Shown in pieces: positions 28,875 to 40,496 of a DNA stretch of 64,000 nucleotides (positions are counted from its first letter, which is position 1; each line of letters begins with the position of its first letter). The DNA is taken from positions 124,001 through 188,000 of the forward strand of contig JAPDRN010000028.1 of NCBI GenBank assembly GCA_030247855.1, given 5' to 3'. The notes beneath the pieces are model-generated. The model was given only the letters and a program-made list of their open reading frames with translations. It did not search any database and was not told where the DNA came from. Source of the stretch: Knufia peltigerae (Eukaryota > Ascomycota > Eurotiomycetes > Chaetothyriales > Trichomeriaceae). A program made the position numbers and the translations under genes.

Positions 28875-31800
28875 TTAAACTACAGAGTATCGACCACCAG
28901 TTCTCTCTGCCGCGTCGGCCGCACTCATGGTGCCTTCCTTCAACAAGCGCATCAGTTCCCTCATTGCATCGTGCACGACAACCTCCGTATCGCCTTCGAC
29001 CAAGATGTAGAGTTTCGGGTTCTCGCCGGGCCCAGGTTCCTTGCCGGCGGCGTAAAACGAACCCTTTGTCGTGATGGACGTTCCGGTTGACTCGAGTATT
29101 TTGGCCACGTTCGTCCGGTTCGTGACGGCCCAACGTGCCTTTTCTAAACACGCAAAAGAGTAAGTAATCTGTCTTGAAAATAAAGAAAAAGGGAGGGAAA
29201 GAAAAACTTACGAGGAAAGTCGTTGATCTCCAATGTGGCGTGGAACGCACCGGCATCCGGACCCTTGTTGTCGATAGGCACACCTGAGCGCATGACGCCG
29301 GCCTTGGACAATTTCTCATTGATGCCAGCAACAGCAGCCGCCACTCTGTCCATCTGGTTCTTGGGCCCTGCGGCGCCGGCGGCTGGCTCTCGTTCAGTCC
29401 TGTGGACAGTGATTTTCCCGTCAAGGTCGATCCCCTTGGGCACGCCGGGCAGGCTGCTCGAAGGAGGAGGAGCAGCATCGTGGGCCTTGACGCCCGAAGC
29501 AGCTTTAGCAAAAATGTCGTCGCCGACCTTGACCTCTCTGCCTTCCTCCTTTTCTTCTTGCTCCTCCCCTTCATCGCCGGTCTTGAAGGTCTTGCGTTCG
29601 CGAGCTTTGGCAGCGTCACGTTCCTGGTCGAGGCGTTCGAGGCCTTTACCACCAAAGCCCGATACGCCAGCCTTCTCCTTTCCTGCTTTGACCTTCTCCA
29701 TGAAACTATCAACAAGTTTTTGGACGGGCTCGGGGACAGGCTGACCGCTCTGTTTCAATGCTTTCGCGATGTCCACAGCATACCTGTCCTGCTCTTCGGT
29801 CAAGAAAGTGACCGCTGTTCCCGTATTGCCGGCTCGGCCAGTACGGCCAGCTCGGTGGACATAATCTTCCAGATGGTTGGGGGCATCGTAGTTGACCACA
29901 AGTTTCAATTGCTTGACGTCGAGACCACGGGCGGCAACAGAGGTTGCAATAAGAATGGGTACAACGCCAGCTTTGAAATCATCAATGGTTGAGTCTCGAT
30001 CGATCTGATCTTTTCCACCATGAATAGACATGCACGGGTAGCCCTTCTTCATCAGATCCCTCAGTAGACCGTCTGCGGATTCCTGGCGATCGACGAAGAT
30101 GAGAACTCTGTCATCTTCATTCTTGTCGTCTTCGTACAATTTGCCAAGTAACTCGAGAAGTCGGAAAAACTTTGTGTTTTCCTCGCGAACTTCGACAACT
30201 TGAGTGATCTCCGGAGCGACTACGCTGCGGCCACCCACGACGATCTCGATTGGTTTGCTCAACGTCTTCCTTGCAAGTGCTTCCATCTGACGAGGAAACG
30301 TAGCTGAGAACAACACTGTCTGGCGATCAGGTCGTATATTAGCCAAGATCTTCATGACCTGGGGCTCGAAACCCATATCGAACATTCGATCAGCTTCATC
30401 AAGCACGACATAAGTAACTCTCCTTAGGTTTGTTACTCGTCCACTGTTTGCAGCCAGGAGATCGATCATCCGACCAGGAGTGCAGACAACAATCTCAGCT
30501 CCACGCTTCAAGTCGGCAATTTGATCTTTGATTGGGGCACCACCATACGCACAAACCGCACGCAGACCGAGAGCTTTGAGGAAAGGTTTGCACTCTTTAT
30601 GAATTTGGGTCGCAAGCTCTCTGGTTGGACTCAAAACGAGACCGATGGGACCATCGAGGGCATCCAGAGGTCGTTGATCCTTGATATGTCTGAACACCGG
30701 CAGAAGAAAGGCGATTGTTTTGCCCGAACCAGTCTTTGCAACACCGATCACATCTCGACCGGACATGATCGCAGGGATAGCTTGGGACTGAATACTCGTA
30801 GGTGCATCGTAGCCTAGCTTTTGAATGACTTCGAGAACCTGAACACCGAGGCCACATTGTGCCCACTTCTGCACCGGTTTGGGTACGTCAACTCCCCTGA
30901 CCTTGATGTTGTCAAGTTCCATTCTGAGACGTGCAACTTCTTCTTCGCTCCAATCAGCCATATCAACAGGTTCAGAGTAGAAGTTGCGCCTGAAAGGTTG
31001 GTACTGGACTTTGGCATGGTTGACAGTTGGGATTTCCTTCTTCTTCTTTTTGGCGGCAGTTGAAGCCAGTGAAAGAATACTATCTGGATTGTCTTCGTCA
31101 ACGGCGGTAAGGTCGACCTCATCGTCTCCGAAAAGGGCTTCGGGCTCTTGCTGCCGCGATTTGGACTTTGATTTCTGAGCAAATGATCTGGCGGTCGTAA
31201 CAGGCTGCAGGTCCTGCATGAAAGCGTCGAGGGGATCGATCTCCTCTTCTTCTTCTGCTTCTGCTTGGGCATCAGCAGCATTAACACTGGCAGAGGCAGG
31301 AGCGTCAACCATTGCTGTATCTTCGCCTCGCTCGGCTTGGCTTCGCAGTTCAGCAGCCGCGCGGGCAGCAGCCATCCTTTCTTCAGAGCCTTCATCTTGC
31401 ATGTCCGCGTCTTCGTCCTCGTCGTCCTCGTCTGCGATATCGCCCACTTGAGGGTCGGTGTCCCCCGAGTTCGCTTCCAGAGTCATATTAGGCAGCTTTT
31501 CTAGTTTCTTCTTGGTGCCTTCTTCATCCTCAAAATCTAGCGCCTTTTTCGACATGTCATTCTCCACCCCAGCTTTCACACCAAGCCCGAACTTGCCCAT
31601 GTTACCTTTCGGCTTCAAGGACTTCGAGACACCAACACCATTTGCTGGAGATTTGGGGGCAGTATCTGGCGATGGTACGTGCCCATTGGCAATGACAGGT
31701 GCAGCAATATCGCCGCCAAGGACTTTGCTTGCTGCGGAGGCGTGATGTGCTTTCTTCGCTATCGCCTTTGGGTCGAATTTACCCGCATACTGAACGGTGG

Positions 31801-32572
31801 GGGTGGAGGGAGAGGCTGGTGTAGCTGGTGATTGTGGTGAACTGATTGCGGGAGAAATCCCTGCTCGTCTATCAATCTCATTCAGGAGATTTCTACCACC
31901 TGCCCCCTCAAGCTCCTTTTGCTTCTTGGCTTGTTCTTCAGCCTGCTTCTTCTTCCACTGTTCTAATTTGGCGAGTCTAGCGGCTTTCCGGTCGTCGTCA
32001 GTCTGTGCTGTGGGCGTGGAAGGCTTCGATGGCTGTATCAATTCATGAGTACTGTATGAATAACGCGATCCGGGTATGCATACCTCTCTTGACACATCCT
32101 TGGATTCTTTACGAGAGTGCCGCTCTCGACTGTCTTCTCGTTTACGTTTCCTTGATTCCGTAGATTCATCCCTTAGTCGGCGCTCCCTGTCACGAGAGTC
32201 ATTTCTTCGCGGACGTGCCTCTCGTTCTCTGCTCCGCCGTCGGTCATCTCTGTCCCGTGAGCGCCTGCGGTCCCGAGACCTGTCTCGCCTTGAGTAGTGA
32301 TAGTCTTCATCGCGCCGACTGTCGTAGCGTCGGTCTACGGAACGGTCCCTTCGACGATAGCCTTCGCGGTCGCGACGCCTTCGCTGTGAGTAATGATCAG
32401 TAACTGCACCTAAACAAGAACACGAAGGAGGGCCTACCTCTGGGCTCCGGGACCTTGAGTGCTTGCGACGGTGATTTCGATCATATCGATCCTCATCTCT
32501 CCGGCTTCGTTTCGACGAGGAATATGAACTGCCTGCAGGTGATGGTGAGCGAGTGTCCCCGTGCCTAGCCAT
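28875..32572 (-). CDS. PRP5: Pre-mRNA splicing DEAD-box ATPase Prp5
   Basis: Proposed exons 32438-32572, 32084-32383, 29212-32032 and 28875-29143; 1174 residues. The N-terminus is Arg/Ser/Asp-rich (RS-like). The helicase core has motif I AKTGSGKT (near 578), PTRELA, TPGR, DEAD (near 692), SAT, RGLDV and [10 protein letters not shown] (near 872). The last exon is required: [20 protein letters not shown] spans its junction and is typical of the Prp5 C-terminus. Prp5 remodels U2 snRNP and proofreads branch-site pairing during prespliceosome assembly. Introns 1 (54 nt) and 2 (51 nt) are multiples of three without stops, so retained forms would add 18 or 17 residues. Intron 3 (68 nt) is clear. Confidence 0.93.
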
Positions 32573-33087
32573 CCTATGGCTGCAGATAAGTGAGCTTTAC
32601 GCTAGAATCGCAACCAGGATCAGGCTCGAAAAGAGAAATTCCGGGCTTTGGCGACAAAAATCGATCATTCAGCCGTGAACGAATAGGGCCGAATATACAA
32701 GGAAAAGGTCGCTCAACAGACGTCTATGCAGATGGCAGATACTCGTATCTCACGACAATTCGATCTTGGAATATTTTCCTATGAAGAACAGCATTCAGCC
32801 TGCACGGGCCGCTTAAGGCGGCACGGTGCATTGTCCCGCATTGAGAGTTCTTGGCAACTTCAGCCTTGTTTGACATGCGATAGTGCGTCACAAGAGGGAA
32901 ACGGCCTGTAATCACGTGTACGGGGTTTCTTGAGCCAGCTGCGCTGCCTTCGCGTACCAAGTCAATGCGACACGACCCAGCCACCAAGTGGTTCAACAAC
33001 TAATATCATCCACCAACCTCAATGTGCTTTCCATTGCATTGAACTCGAATCCCACTGTCCTCATCCCTTCTGCTCCAACCCTTGGCC
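32573..33087. other. Divergent promoter region, PRP5 and HMG-box gene
   Basis: 515 bp between divergent start codons; no coding signal recognised. Confidence 0.5.
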
Positions 33088-34151
33088 ATGGCCGTTTTCC
33101 CTGTCCCACGAACGCTGGCCTCGCGGCTGCTGGCCAGGACGAGCCGGTCATTCACGCGACCCTCTCCTGCCAACCCCCTCCTACGCGTTGCTTGCAATTC
33201 CTCCTCCAACAAATCCGGAAACACCCATTGCGGCGACTGGTCAGACCTTGCATTGTTCTATAAGAATGCTAGGAACTATGCGACAGCCACCAAAAAGCCA
33301 GCAGGCAGGCCAAAGGCGCACACAGGACGTGCAGCAGCCAGCACCAAGAAGACTACCCCCAAGAAAAAGGCAACCAAGAAGCCTAAGAAGAAGGCAGTAA
33401 AGAAGCCAAAGGCAAAGAAAGCACCCAGCAAGACAGCTCTCGTCAAGCAAGCCCGAAAAACAGCCTCAGATTTGCGGGCAGCCGCTCTGCTAGAAGAACC
33501 CAAGCAGTTACCTTCCACAGCATTCTCGGTGATCCTTGTGGAGGAAGCTAAAAAGACCAAGGCATTTGCCGGCTCTGCGAGTGCGGCGTCAGCGAGGTAT
33601 AAAAATTTGAGTCCCGCAGAGCGCGAGGTTTGTTATATCGCTTCATCTAGATGGTGTTTACTGACAACTGCAGCAATACAATCACGTAGCAAACCAGAAC
33701 AAACAACAAAACGCCATCTCGTATAAGAACTGGGTGCAGACCTACACTCCTCTACAGATCAAGCAAGCAAACAATGCTCGAAATCAACTCACCAAGAAAG
33801 CCAAGGCGGCAGGAAAGAAGACGAGATATGCAACGATTCAGGATGATCGAGCTGTGAAGGCGCCGCGCAATGCCTACACGTTCTTCTTCGCTGACAGACA
33901 TTTGTCTGGCGATATGTCAGGAATGTCGGTCGGAGAATCAGGTAAGTTACTGGGTAGGGAGTGGAACAGCTTGTCTGCGGCAGAAAAGAAGGTTTGTATA
34001 TCTATGCTCGTTCATGTTGGACTCGACTGACTTTTTGCTCTAGCCATACAACGACAAGGCTGAAGCCGACAGAGCTCGATACGTCGAGGAATGCCGGTCC
34101 GTCTACGGCACTGAACCCGTTGTTAGGAAGCAAGCAACCAAAGCATCGTAG
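33088..34151 (+). CDS. Mitochondrial HMG-box protein (Abf2/TFAM-like)
   Basis: Exons 33088-33627, 33674-33991 and 34044-34151 with introns of 46 and 52 nt (both GTTTGT donors); 321 residues. The N-terminus is rich in Arg, Ser and Leu without acidic residues (MAVFPVPRTLASRLLARTSR), a mitochondrial presequence. Residues 75-135 are a Lys/Ala/Pro-rich basic stretch. Two HMG-like regions follow: a diverged one ending in LSPAEREQYNHVANQNK (across junction 1), and a clearer one starting VKAPRNAYTFFFADRH and continuing across junction 2 with PYNDKAEADRARYVEE. By family, it should bend and package mtDNA in nucleoids. Both splices restore typical HMG helix 3 sequence. Confidence 0.83.
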
Positions 34152-34720
34152 AGGGGCCATGTCAACAAGGCCACATCACAGTTAACCCCATGTGTGGCTC
34201 AAGAACATGCAGCATACACCATTGTTGAACGCAGGTTCAACCTTGTCCCGAAGCCACATCCTAGTCTGTACAATCTCACCACTAATTGGAATAAGTGCGA
34301 ATTTCGTGTTTCGCTGTCTCAATATACGGATGTTTGCGAGGGCGGGACAGTTACCAGGCGCCGAAGAAGGATTGAGTGGCAGAAATCCGGCTAGAGGAAG
34401 GGATGGCGCCAGCCCAACCATGGACGACTTTTATATCTTTTGTACAAATGGTATTCTTGCGTGCGGCCTTTGCTCTTCTCTTCATCTAGTTATGTTACAG
34501 GTGCAAGCCCAGGATTTCAGAACCAAATCTCACCGCTATCAACAAGCCATTCACCTTCACTCCACCATACAGCGACGACATGAGAGGACTCCGAATCAGG
34601 CCCATACAAGGGCAAGGCCAGCCTGCACAATATCCCTGACTAGAGGTTTGAGATTAACGTCGACAGTCTTAGAGGAGAAAACACATAACCCAGTGCTATT
34701 TTGGTATGCATTCGCCTCGT
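34152..34720. other. Convergent 3' gap
   Basis: 3' flanks of the HMG-box gene and the uL10m gene. Open frames here show no family. Confidence 0.45.
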
Positions 34721-35731
34721 TCACTGTTCTTTAGGTTTCCCTTCCTCCTCGAGCATATTCCGCCGACTTTCCATTGTAAACCACAAATTCCTGCTAGCGC
34801 TTTCCAGAGTCGTGGTGATTCCTGCTCCGAATCCTTGTAATATGGCCACGAGTTGCGCCCGTAGCCCGTCAATACCACCGTCGATGCTGCCGACCCACCT
34901 CGTGCCTTCCATGTCAAAGATTTGCCCGTCAATCCGAGCACCCAGGAGAAGCAACTTTTTCACTCCATCCTGCACGGATGGGTCGTAGTATGAGGGGACC
35001 ATTCGCCTCGTCGGTGCCGGAAAGGCAGGCGCCTGCGGAGAAAGGATGGAAAACGCCGTCTTCAAATGGGTCGGCGAAACAGCAGGGAGGGCCAAGATCG
35101 CCACGGCGCCCTGCAGGACAGGCGTGAGTGGGTGTTCGCCCTTGTGCGCCTTTGCCGCCTGGTACGCAGCTTCGGAGAGGGAGTGTGTTAAGCTTGGATC
35201 CTCCTTTTCTGAAGAGATCCCGGGCAGTCCGCTCAGGGTCTCGGGAGGTAGGTCACCCGGTTTGAAGTACTCCGTGATCCGTAGGGCGGGCTCGAAAATG
35301 TTTGTCTTGATCACCTCCAATTTGATGTGTTCTGCGATCAACGCCTCCGGGGGCGCACCCTGCGCCGCGAGCTGCTTGTCGAGCTTGCGCAAGGCCGAAG
35401 CCAATTCCCTCCTGATGCCAACCCATTCTGACGCCTTGAGGTTGGTGTGCTGGAACAGGACGATCAGAGGTGTCGTCTGGAGTAGGGAGACATAGGATCT
35501 GAGGAGCTGCGATTTTCGGTAGGCCGGGTTTCGGAAACTTGGGGGCGTGGCCGGTGCATAGCGACTTAAAGCCGGTATCGATGCGTGTATCTGTTCATCT
35601 GTTGGGGCTGGGACTGTGGCGGCCGTCGCATATTGGCATCTGTTGCAGGTGTATGTAGATCGTAATGGAGCTCGCTCAGGTTGAAGCTCTGCTAATTGCG
35701 CGATGGAGCGCAGCCGCAGTCTCGGTGGCAT
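34721..35731 (-). CDS. Mitochondrial large-subunit ribosomal protein uL10m
   Basis: Single exon, 336 residues. The N-terminus (MPPRLRLRSIAQLAELQPER) is a mitochondrial targeting sequence. From residue 75 the uL10 core is seen: AYRKSQLLRSYVSLLQTTPLIVLFQH, then NLKASEWVGIRRELASALRK. The protein corresponds to yeast Mrpl11 (YmL11), part of the mitoribosomal stalk base. A long proline-rich middle segment and an extended C-terminus are usual in filamentous fungi. It is tail-to-tail with the other mitochondrial gene, the HMG-box protein. Confidence 0.85.
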   Translation of the reverse strand: MPPRLRLRSIAQLAELQPERAPLRSTYTCNRCQYATAATVPAPTDEQIHASIPALSRYAPATPPSFRNPAYRKSQLLRSYVSLLQTTPLIVLFQHTNLKASEWVGIRRELASALRKLDKQLAAQGAPPEALIAEHIKLEVIKTNIFEPALRITEYFKPGDLPPETLSGLPGISSEKEDPSLTHSLSEAAYQAAKAHKGEHPLTPVLQGAVAILALPAVSPTHLKTAFSILSPQAPAFPAPTRRMVPSYYDPSVQDGVKKLLLLGARIDGQIFDMEGTRWVGSIDGGIDGLRAQLVAILQGFGAGITTTLESASRNLWFTMESRRNMLEEEGKPKEQ

Positions 35732-36029
35732 TTTCTGACGGTTCGGATGCAGGCTACTAGACTTTTGTAATCGCTCTGTCTAGCTACAGCAAACGCGGCA
35801 CAAACGAGTATGCCGCAATCTGGAATTGCTGTCTTGAAAAGAATACTGCGTGGAAATTTAGGGAACTTCCGATTGAGAAATAGTCGCTGCCGCTTTTAGG
35901 GGTTATGGGCCGCGAGCCTCATCTCAAGCCCCCGACGCATTTATTGTATTCATTCAATCGAGGTCAACGAATTATCAGGTATTCAGTACATATGCTATCA
36001 ACTGGCGTTGTTCCCATGGGATTGTTTAT

Positions 36030-37016
36030 TCAGTACCATCTGGGAACATAATCCGGCCAAACACTCATTTCGCTCTCAAACTTCTCGAGAATCTTGCTCT
36101 TGGAACCGAAATCCACATTCGAACTGCTAAGCTTTTTATATTCCACTTCCCCTTCGACATAATCAGCATCGTATTGAAGTTCATGTTTCCAGCTTTCGAC
36201 CATTTCCTTCACGTCTTTTGGTAACAGGATCTTGCTCTTGCCCTGCCACCATTCTGGACTTGCCACAAAGGCTAGCATTACTCTCGGTTCGTCCGTTAGA
36301 TTCGGCATGCCGGCGTGCCACAGTCGCAAATCACGGATAACAAGCGAACCTTTCTTCGTACTCGCCTGGATTGGAGGGCTGTGCTTCCTCCGTTCTTCTA
36401 ACAATTCTGGCCTGATGCTCAACAACTGTTCGTTGTCACAATCTGAAACGTGAGCATCCTGCACGCTGACATGGTGACTTCCAATCCACACTTCCGTCCC
36501 TCCATTCTCTGCTGTAACGTCGACAAGACTGATGTTGATAACGTATGCAAAGGGGAAGTATGCAGGATGCGCGAACTCGCAATCTGAATGTACTGGTTGT
36601 CTGCCATCTGGAGAGGCCTTGAGCGCGGTGTTTCCATTGGCGTAATGGATTACAGGGCGTGGACCCAGCGTCGCTGACAGGATCGCGGCTGCAAAAGGAT
36701 TGCACCAGATATCCTTATACATCAGCTCTTTAGTTGGTGGCGGAGCCTGATCCATGTTTCGTGTCTGTTTCCCAAAATTGAAGTGGTGATCAGGGTCAGC
36801 AGCAATTTCGAGCGCTTCGGGGGCAAGCTTTGCGTTCAGGGTGTCGATATGCGCGGTATCGATAGCATTCTCAAGTACTATGATGCCGTCCTTGTGCAAA
36901 AAGGCGGCACCTTCAGCGATGAGCTCCAGAGTCGCTTTTCCAGACCGGCGCACATCTTCCGGTACGTGGACGACATGGACCTCTTGGTCGCGTTTATGAA
37001 TATAGGAGCCCATCAT
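36030..37016 (-). CDS. Phytanoyl-CoA dioxygenase (PhyH) family protein
   Basis: Single exon, 328 residues. A double-stranded beta-helix Fe(II)/2-oxoglutarate oxygenase is indicated by the VHSDCEF iron motif (H-x-D, near residues 141-143), the TEVWIGSHH segment and RDLRLWHAGMPNLTDEPRVM, which supplies the distal His and the 2-oxoglutarate-binding Arg. All three iron ligands are present, so it is probably active. Fungal members act in secondary metabolism, hydroxylation of small molecules or lipid turnover; the substrate here is unknown. No secondary-metabolite genes are beside it. An ATG at codon 2 is an equivalent start. Confidence 0.83.
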   Translation of the reverse strand: MMGSYIHKRDQEVHVVHVPEDVRRSGKATLELIAEGAAFLHKDGIIVLENAIDTAHIDTLNAKLAPEALEIAADPDHHFNFGKQTRNMDQAPPPTKELMYKDIWCNPFAAAILSATLGPRPVIHYANGNTALKASPDGRQPVHSDCEFAHPAYFPFAYVINISLVDVTAENGGTEVWIGSHHVSVQDAHVSDCDNEQLLSIRPELLEERRKHSPPIQASTKKGSLVIRDLRLWHAGMPNLTDEPRVMLAFVASPEWWQGKSKILLPKDVKEMVESWKHELQYDADYVEGEVEYKKLSSSNVDFGSKSKILEKFESEMSVWPDYVPRWY

Positions 37017-37590
37017 GAAGGGTGTCTTTGGGCGTTCAATCAGCGCTGTTAGGATCTAAGATAACATTTCGACACATAAGAGCTGGAGTAAATCACGCTC
37101 GATTTATACCTATTTGCTAGACACAGTGATCCCAGTGATCGGTCCAATTGCAACGACGATTAGGCGAAAGGACGACAAGCGCCTTCATGACAGCCAAAAG
37201 CTTCCTCGTCGCTTATCAATAGTAACTGTGTTAGCGGTCCATGGTGCATCATGGAGGATGAGGGGTTCGATCCAGTCGTCGATCGACTTCTCGAAAAGGA
37301 AATGGATGGCGGATGCGCACTATCGACCTTTGTAGTCCACCGCAATCACTATCACGAAGCATTCATGCCAGAATAGCAAGCCTCCCGCAACGTACAAAGT
37401 AGAATGACGTTTTGAAGCCGAAGAATCCTGGAAACAACAATTTGTTCTCTCGAGATCCTGCATTTCATCCTTTTTGCACCTGGTCGGTCGACGCGTTTTC
37501 TTCAACGCCAAATTTTTGGTTGGTTCATATAGAACTCAGCTTTTTGTTCTGCCTGTTTGACACGTTCTTTTGCCTTCAAATACATTCAAG
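37017..37590. other. Divergent promoter region, PhyH and EPT1
   Basis: 574 bp between divergent start codons. GGGGTTCGATCC near 37263 resembles a Pol III B box, but no tRNA fold could be made around it. Confidence 0.45.
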
Positions 37591-39007
37591 ATGGTGTACA
37601 TTCGACAGCGCAACCTGCCAAAGCTGCGCGAGTACAAATATGCCGGCGTTGATAAATCTCTGGTGTCGAAATATATCCTGAAACCATTCTACACTCATGT
37701 CGCCATCAAGTGTTTTCCGATGTCTATGGCGTGAGTAGTGTTACCCCTATTTGCAAAAATCGCACACTGACATGCCTCGTAGTCCGAATCTTGTATGTAA
37801 TAGTGACTCGAGATTTGCTGCTCCTTGAAAGCTGATGTAGTGTTAGATCACCCTTACCGGCTTCAGCTTCGTGGTTATCAATGTCCTAACGATGCTTTGG
37901 TACAACCCAACCCTCGACATGGACTGCCCTCCTTGGGTTTACTTGACATGGGCTATTGGGCTCTTTCTTTACCAGACTTTCGATGCTGTCGATGGTTCCC
38001 AGGCCCGAAGGACGCACCAGAGCGGACCTCTAGGAGAGCTCTTTGATCATGGTTAGTATCGCACTTTGGTAAAGAGGAGAAATTGACACTGACCTCTCGA
38101 AGGAGTCGACGCCTGCAACACTGGCCTCGAAGTTCTTCTCTTCGCAGCTGCGATGAACCTCGGCCAGTCATGGAAGACTGTTCTCACACTCTTTGGAACC
38201 GTCTTTACGTTCTACATCCAGACCTGGGATGAATACCACACCCATACATTGACCCTGGGAATCGTCTCGGGCCCTGTTGAAGGTGTACTTACCTTGATTG
38301 TGGTGTACTTCCTCACTTCCTTCAAGGGCGGTGCAAGCTATTGGCAACAGCCAATGCTCCCGAGCCTTGGGTTTCCGAAAAATGATCTTCTTCCAGAAAG
38401 CATGTACCAACTGGCTTGGAACGAGTGGTACATGTGGTATGGTGCTGTGGTTCTTGTCTTCAACACGGTCAGCAGCGCGATGGCCGTCATCAAGGTACGA
38501 CGAGAAAGGGGCCAGGATCCCTACAAGGCATTATTGGGGCTGCTTCCCATTCTGGTCACATGGGCTTTGATAACGGCCTATCTTTGGCTCAACCCGGTCA
38601 TCCTACATCATCACCTCGTGCCATTCACTCTCTTTGCCAGCATGGTCAATGCCTACTCCGTCGGGCAGATGATCGTTGCACACTTGGTCAAGGACAAATT
38701 TCCCTACCAAAATGTTCTGGTCATCCCACTTGCCTGGGCCGTTGTTGACAGCCTGGGTCCAAGATTGGGTCTCTGGCCAAGTGCACTGGGCAGCGATATC
38801 TACCAAGTGGCATTTATCTTCCTCGCTCTCGGTCTAGCGCTTGGTGTCTATGGAAGTTTTGTCCACGACGTCATCACTACCATTTGTGACTACCTGGACA
38901 TTTGGTGTCTGACTATTAAACACCCCTACGTTGAAGGCAAAACGGATACCATCACTTCTCCGCAGACCGGCGGGAAACAAAACGGAGATCTCAAGAAGAA
39001 AGCGTGA
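37591..39007 (+). CDS. EPT1: CDP-alcohol (choline/ethanolamine) phosphotransferase
   Basis: Exons 37591-37730, 37783-37792, 37847-38051 and 38103-39007; 419 residues. Exon 2 is only 10 nt; it supplies the Pro-Asn-Leu before ITLTGFSFVVINVL, a conserved block of this family, and skipping it would break the frame. The catalytic CDP-alcohol phosphatidyltransferase motif DG-x2-AR-x8-G-x3-D-x3-D is complete in [23 protein letters not shown]. About eight to ten membrane helices follow. The enzyme makes phosphatidylcholine and/or phosphatidylethanolamine from diacylglycerol and CDP-choline or CDP-ethanolamine in the ER. Whether it is Ept1- or Cpt1-like cannot be told; filamentous fungi usually keep one copy. 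Confidence 0.93.
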
Positions 39008-39291
39008 TATGGAATTTAACAAGAGTGAAGCAAGGGCAGTTCGGCTGGTTTTTTCGGAGGACATGCGTTTTCTAGATTGCTACCACCTTTGTTTGTACGC
39101 GACCTTCTTTTGATGATGAATCCCCCTACAAACGGCATGTCTCGTGGTTTGGTGTTTTTGATCTTCACCCAAGATCACCCTTGATCGTGTCTTGATCCTA
39201 TAATTTGCTTTAATATGCCACTTTTATTTCAGAGTTCTATCGCGAGTCTGTTTTCAACCTATATCTCCGCGCTTCCAGGTATATCAATAGA

Positions 39292-40496
39292 ATGCATTCC
39301 GAAAAGCACGAGGGTGGTTCAAATGCCCCAAGGAGCAGCATGGGCTCTCATAGGGCAAGCGAAGGTACGTCTCGGATGGCTGACGTTATTCAGATCTGCG
39401 CTCTATCCTGGAGCGACCTCGTTTGCGTTTGTTTCTATGATTCTATGCTGACTACCTTCAAGCCCGTGCCAGAACAGTGGCGCCGTCCCAAGCAACGCAC
39501 CACGCTACTCACCGTGTACGCGAACTCTGTCAAGTCATCCCTGCGACTGGTCATGATAAACCGCCAGGGGCCTGTGTTGCCGCCATGCATCCGTGTTATC
39601 GGCCACTTGATTTGGGCATATGCAACCCGGTCAACAGCAACAATGGCCTGTCTAGAATGTACAACCCCGAAAGTATTGCAAACACGCGAGCGTTCGAGAC
39701 GACCATGAAACCCGAAGACTACAATAGGCTATCCGAGGGCGACCAGAGAGCACTCGTGACGGCCAACTGGGCCCGAAACCACAGCAGCGATCTCCATTCA
39801 CCTGGACGTGCTCCTCCTCCGCCTCCACCTCCACCCCCTTCAGCCTCCGTCAAGGTCACTCGTCCTCCACCATCGGTACGCGAGGTTGCAGCACCACCGC
39901 CGCCGCCGCCACCACCACCTCCTCCTCCTCCTTCGCTTGCTAGGTCAGCTCGTGCCGCCGTTGCACCTCCACAACCTCCACCTCCCCCTCCTAGAGTTCC
40001 CAGCTCAGTTCACGGTGCAGGACCACCTCCGCCACCGCCGCCTCCTTCAGGTCTTAGGTCAACCCATGCCGCCGTGCCACCTCCTCCACCGCTATTAGCA
40101 GCAGGTCAAGTGGGAAGGACACCATCTCAGATCCCACTCCCAAAGTCTACAGTGCTTTCCAAAGCTTCTTCCAAAGATCCAGTGGCGGCGCCCGTTCACA
40201 AAGTCGAATTCATCTCGCCCGGGAGTCGTGTGTCTGCCGCTAGAAGCAGAGCACCTACCTTGACACCGTCGGATTCGATCTCCAACAGGTCTGCATCACG
40301 GACGAAGATCGAAACGGTCAAGGCTGCCTTGACGAAGGGTGCTTCGCTGGTCAAATCTTCCAGAGGCAACGACGCGAGTTGCGAGCTTTGTCGCCGAGGC
40401 TCCAACATTCCCCAGGTCGACGGGGCGCGGATATGCTCTGGCTGCGTCCAGTCGCATAGATTTTTGGTAGCGCAGAGTTCTGGCAACAGGCATTGA
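39292..40496 (+). CDS. Proline-rich protein with C-terminal CxxC pair, function unknown
   Basis: Proposed exons 39292-39364 and 39463-40496; the 98-nt intron has a GTACGT donor, a GCTGAC branch site and a CAAG acceptor, and the phases match; 368 residues. An unspliced start within exon 2 would need a non-ATG codon. Residues about 135-225 contain five poly-proline runs of 5 to 13 residues, as in actin-regulatory or SH3/WW/profilin-binding proteins. Near the C-terminus CELC and CSGC are 14 residues apart, a possible zinc knuckle. The rest is Ser/Lys-rich and probably disordered. I do not recognise the family; an actin or scaffold role is only an inference. Confidence 0.62.

Noticed and set aside
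37255..37285. B-box-like GGGGTTCGATCC as part of a tRNA
   Set aside because: No A box or cloverleaf around it; it lies in a divergent promoter.
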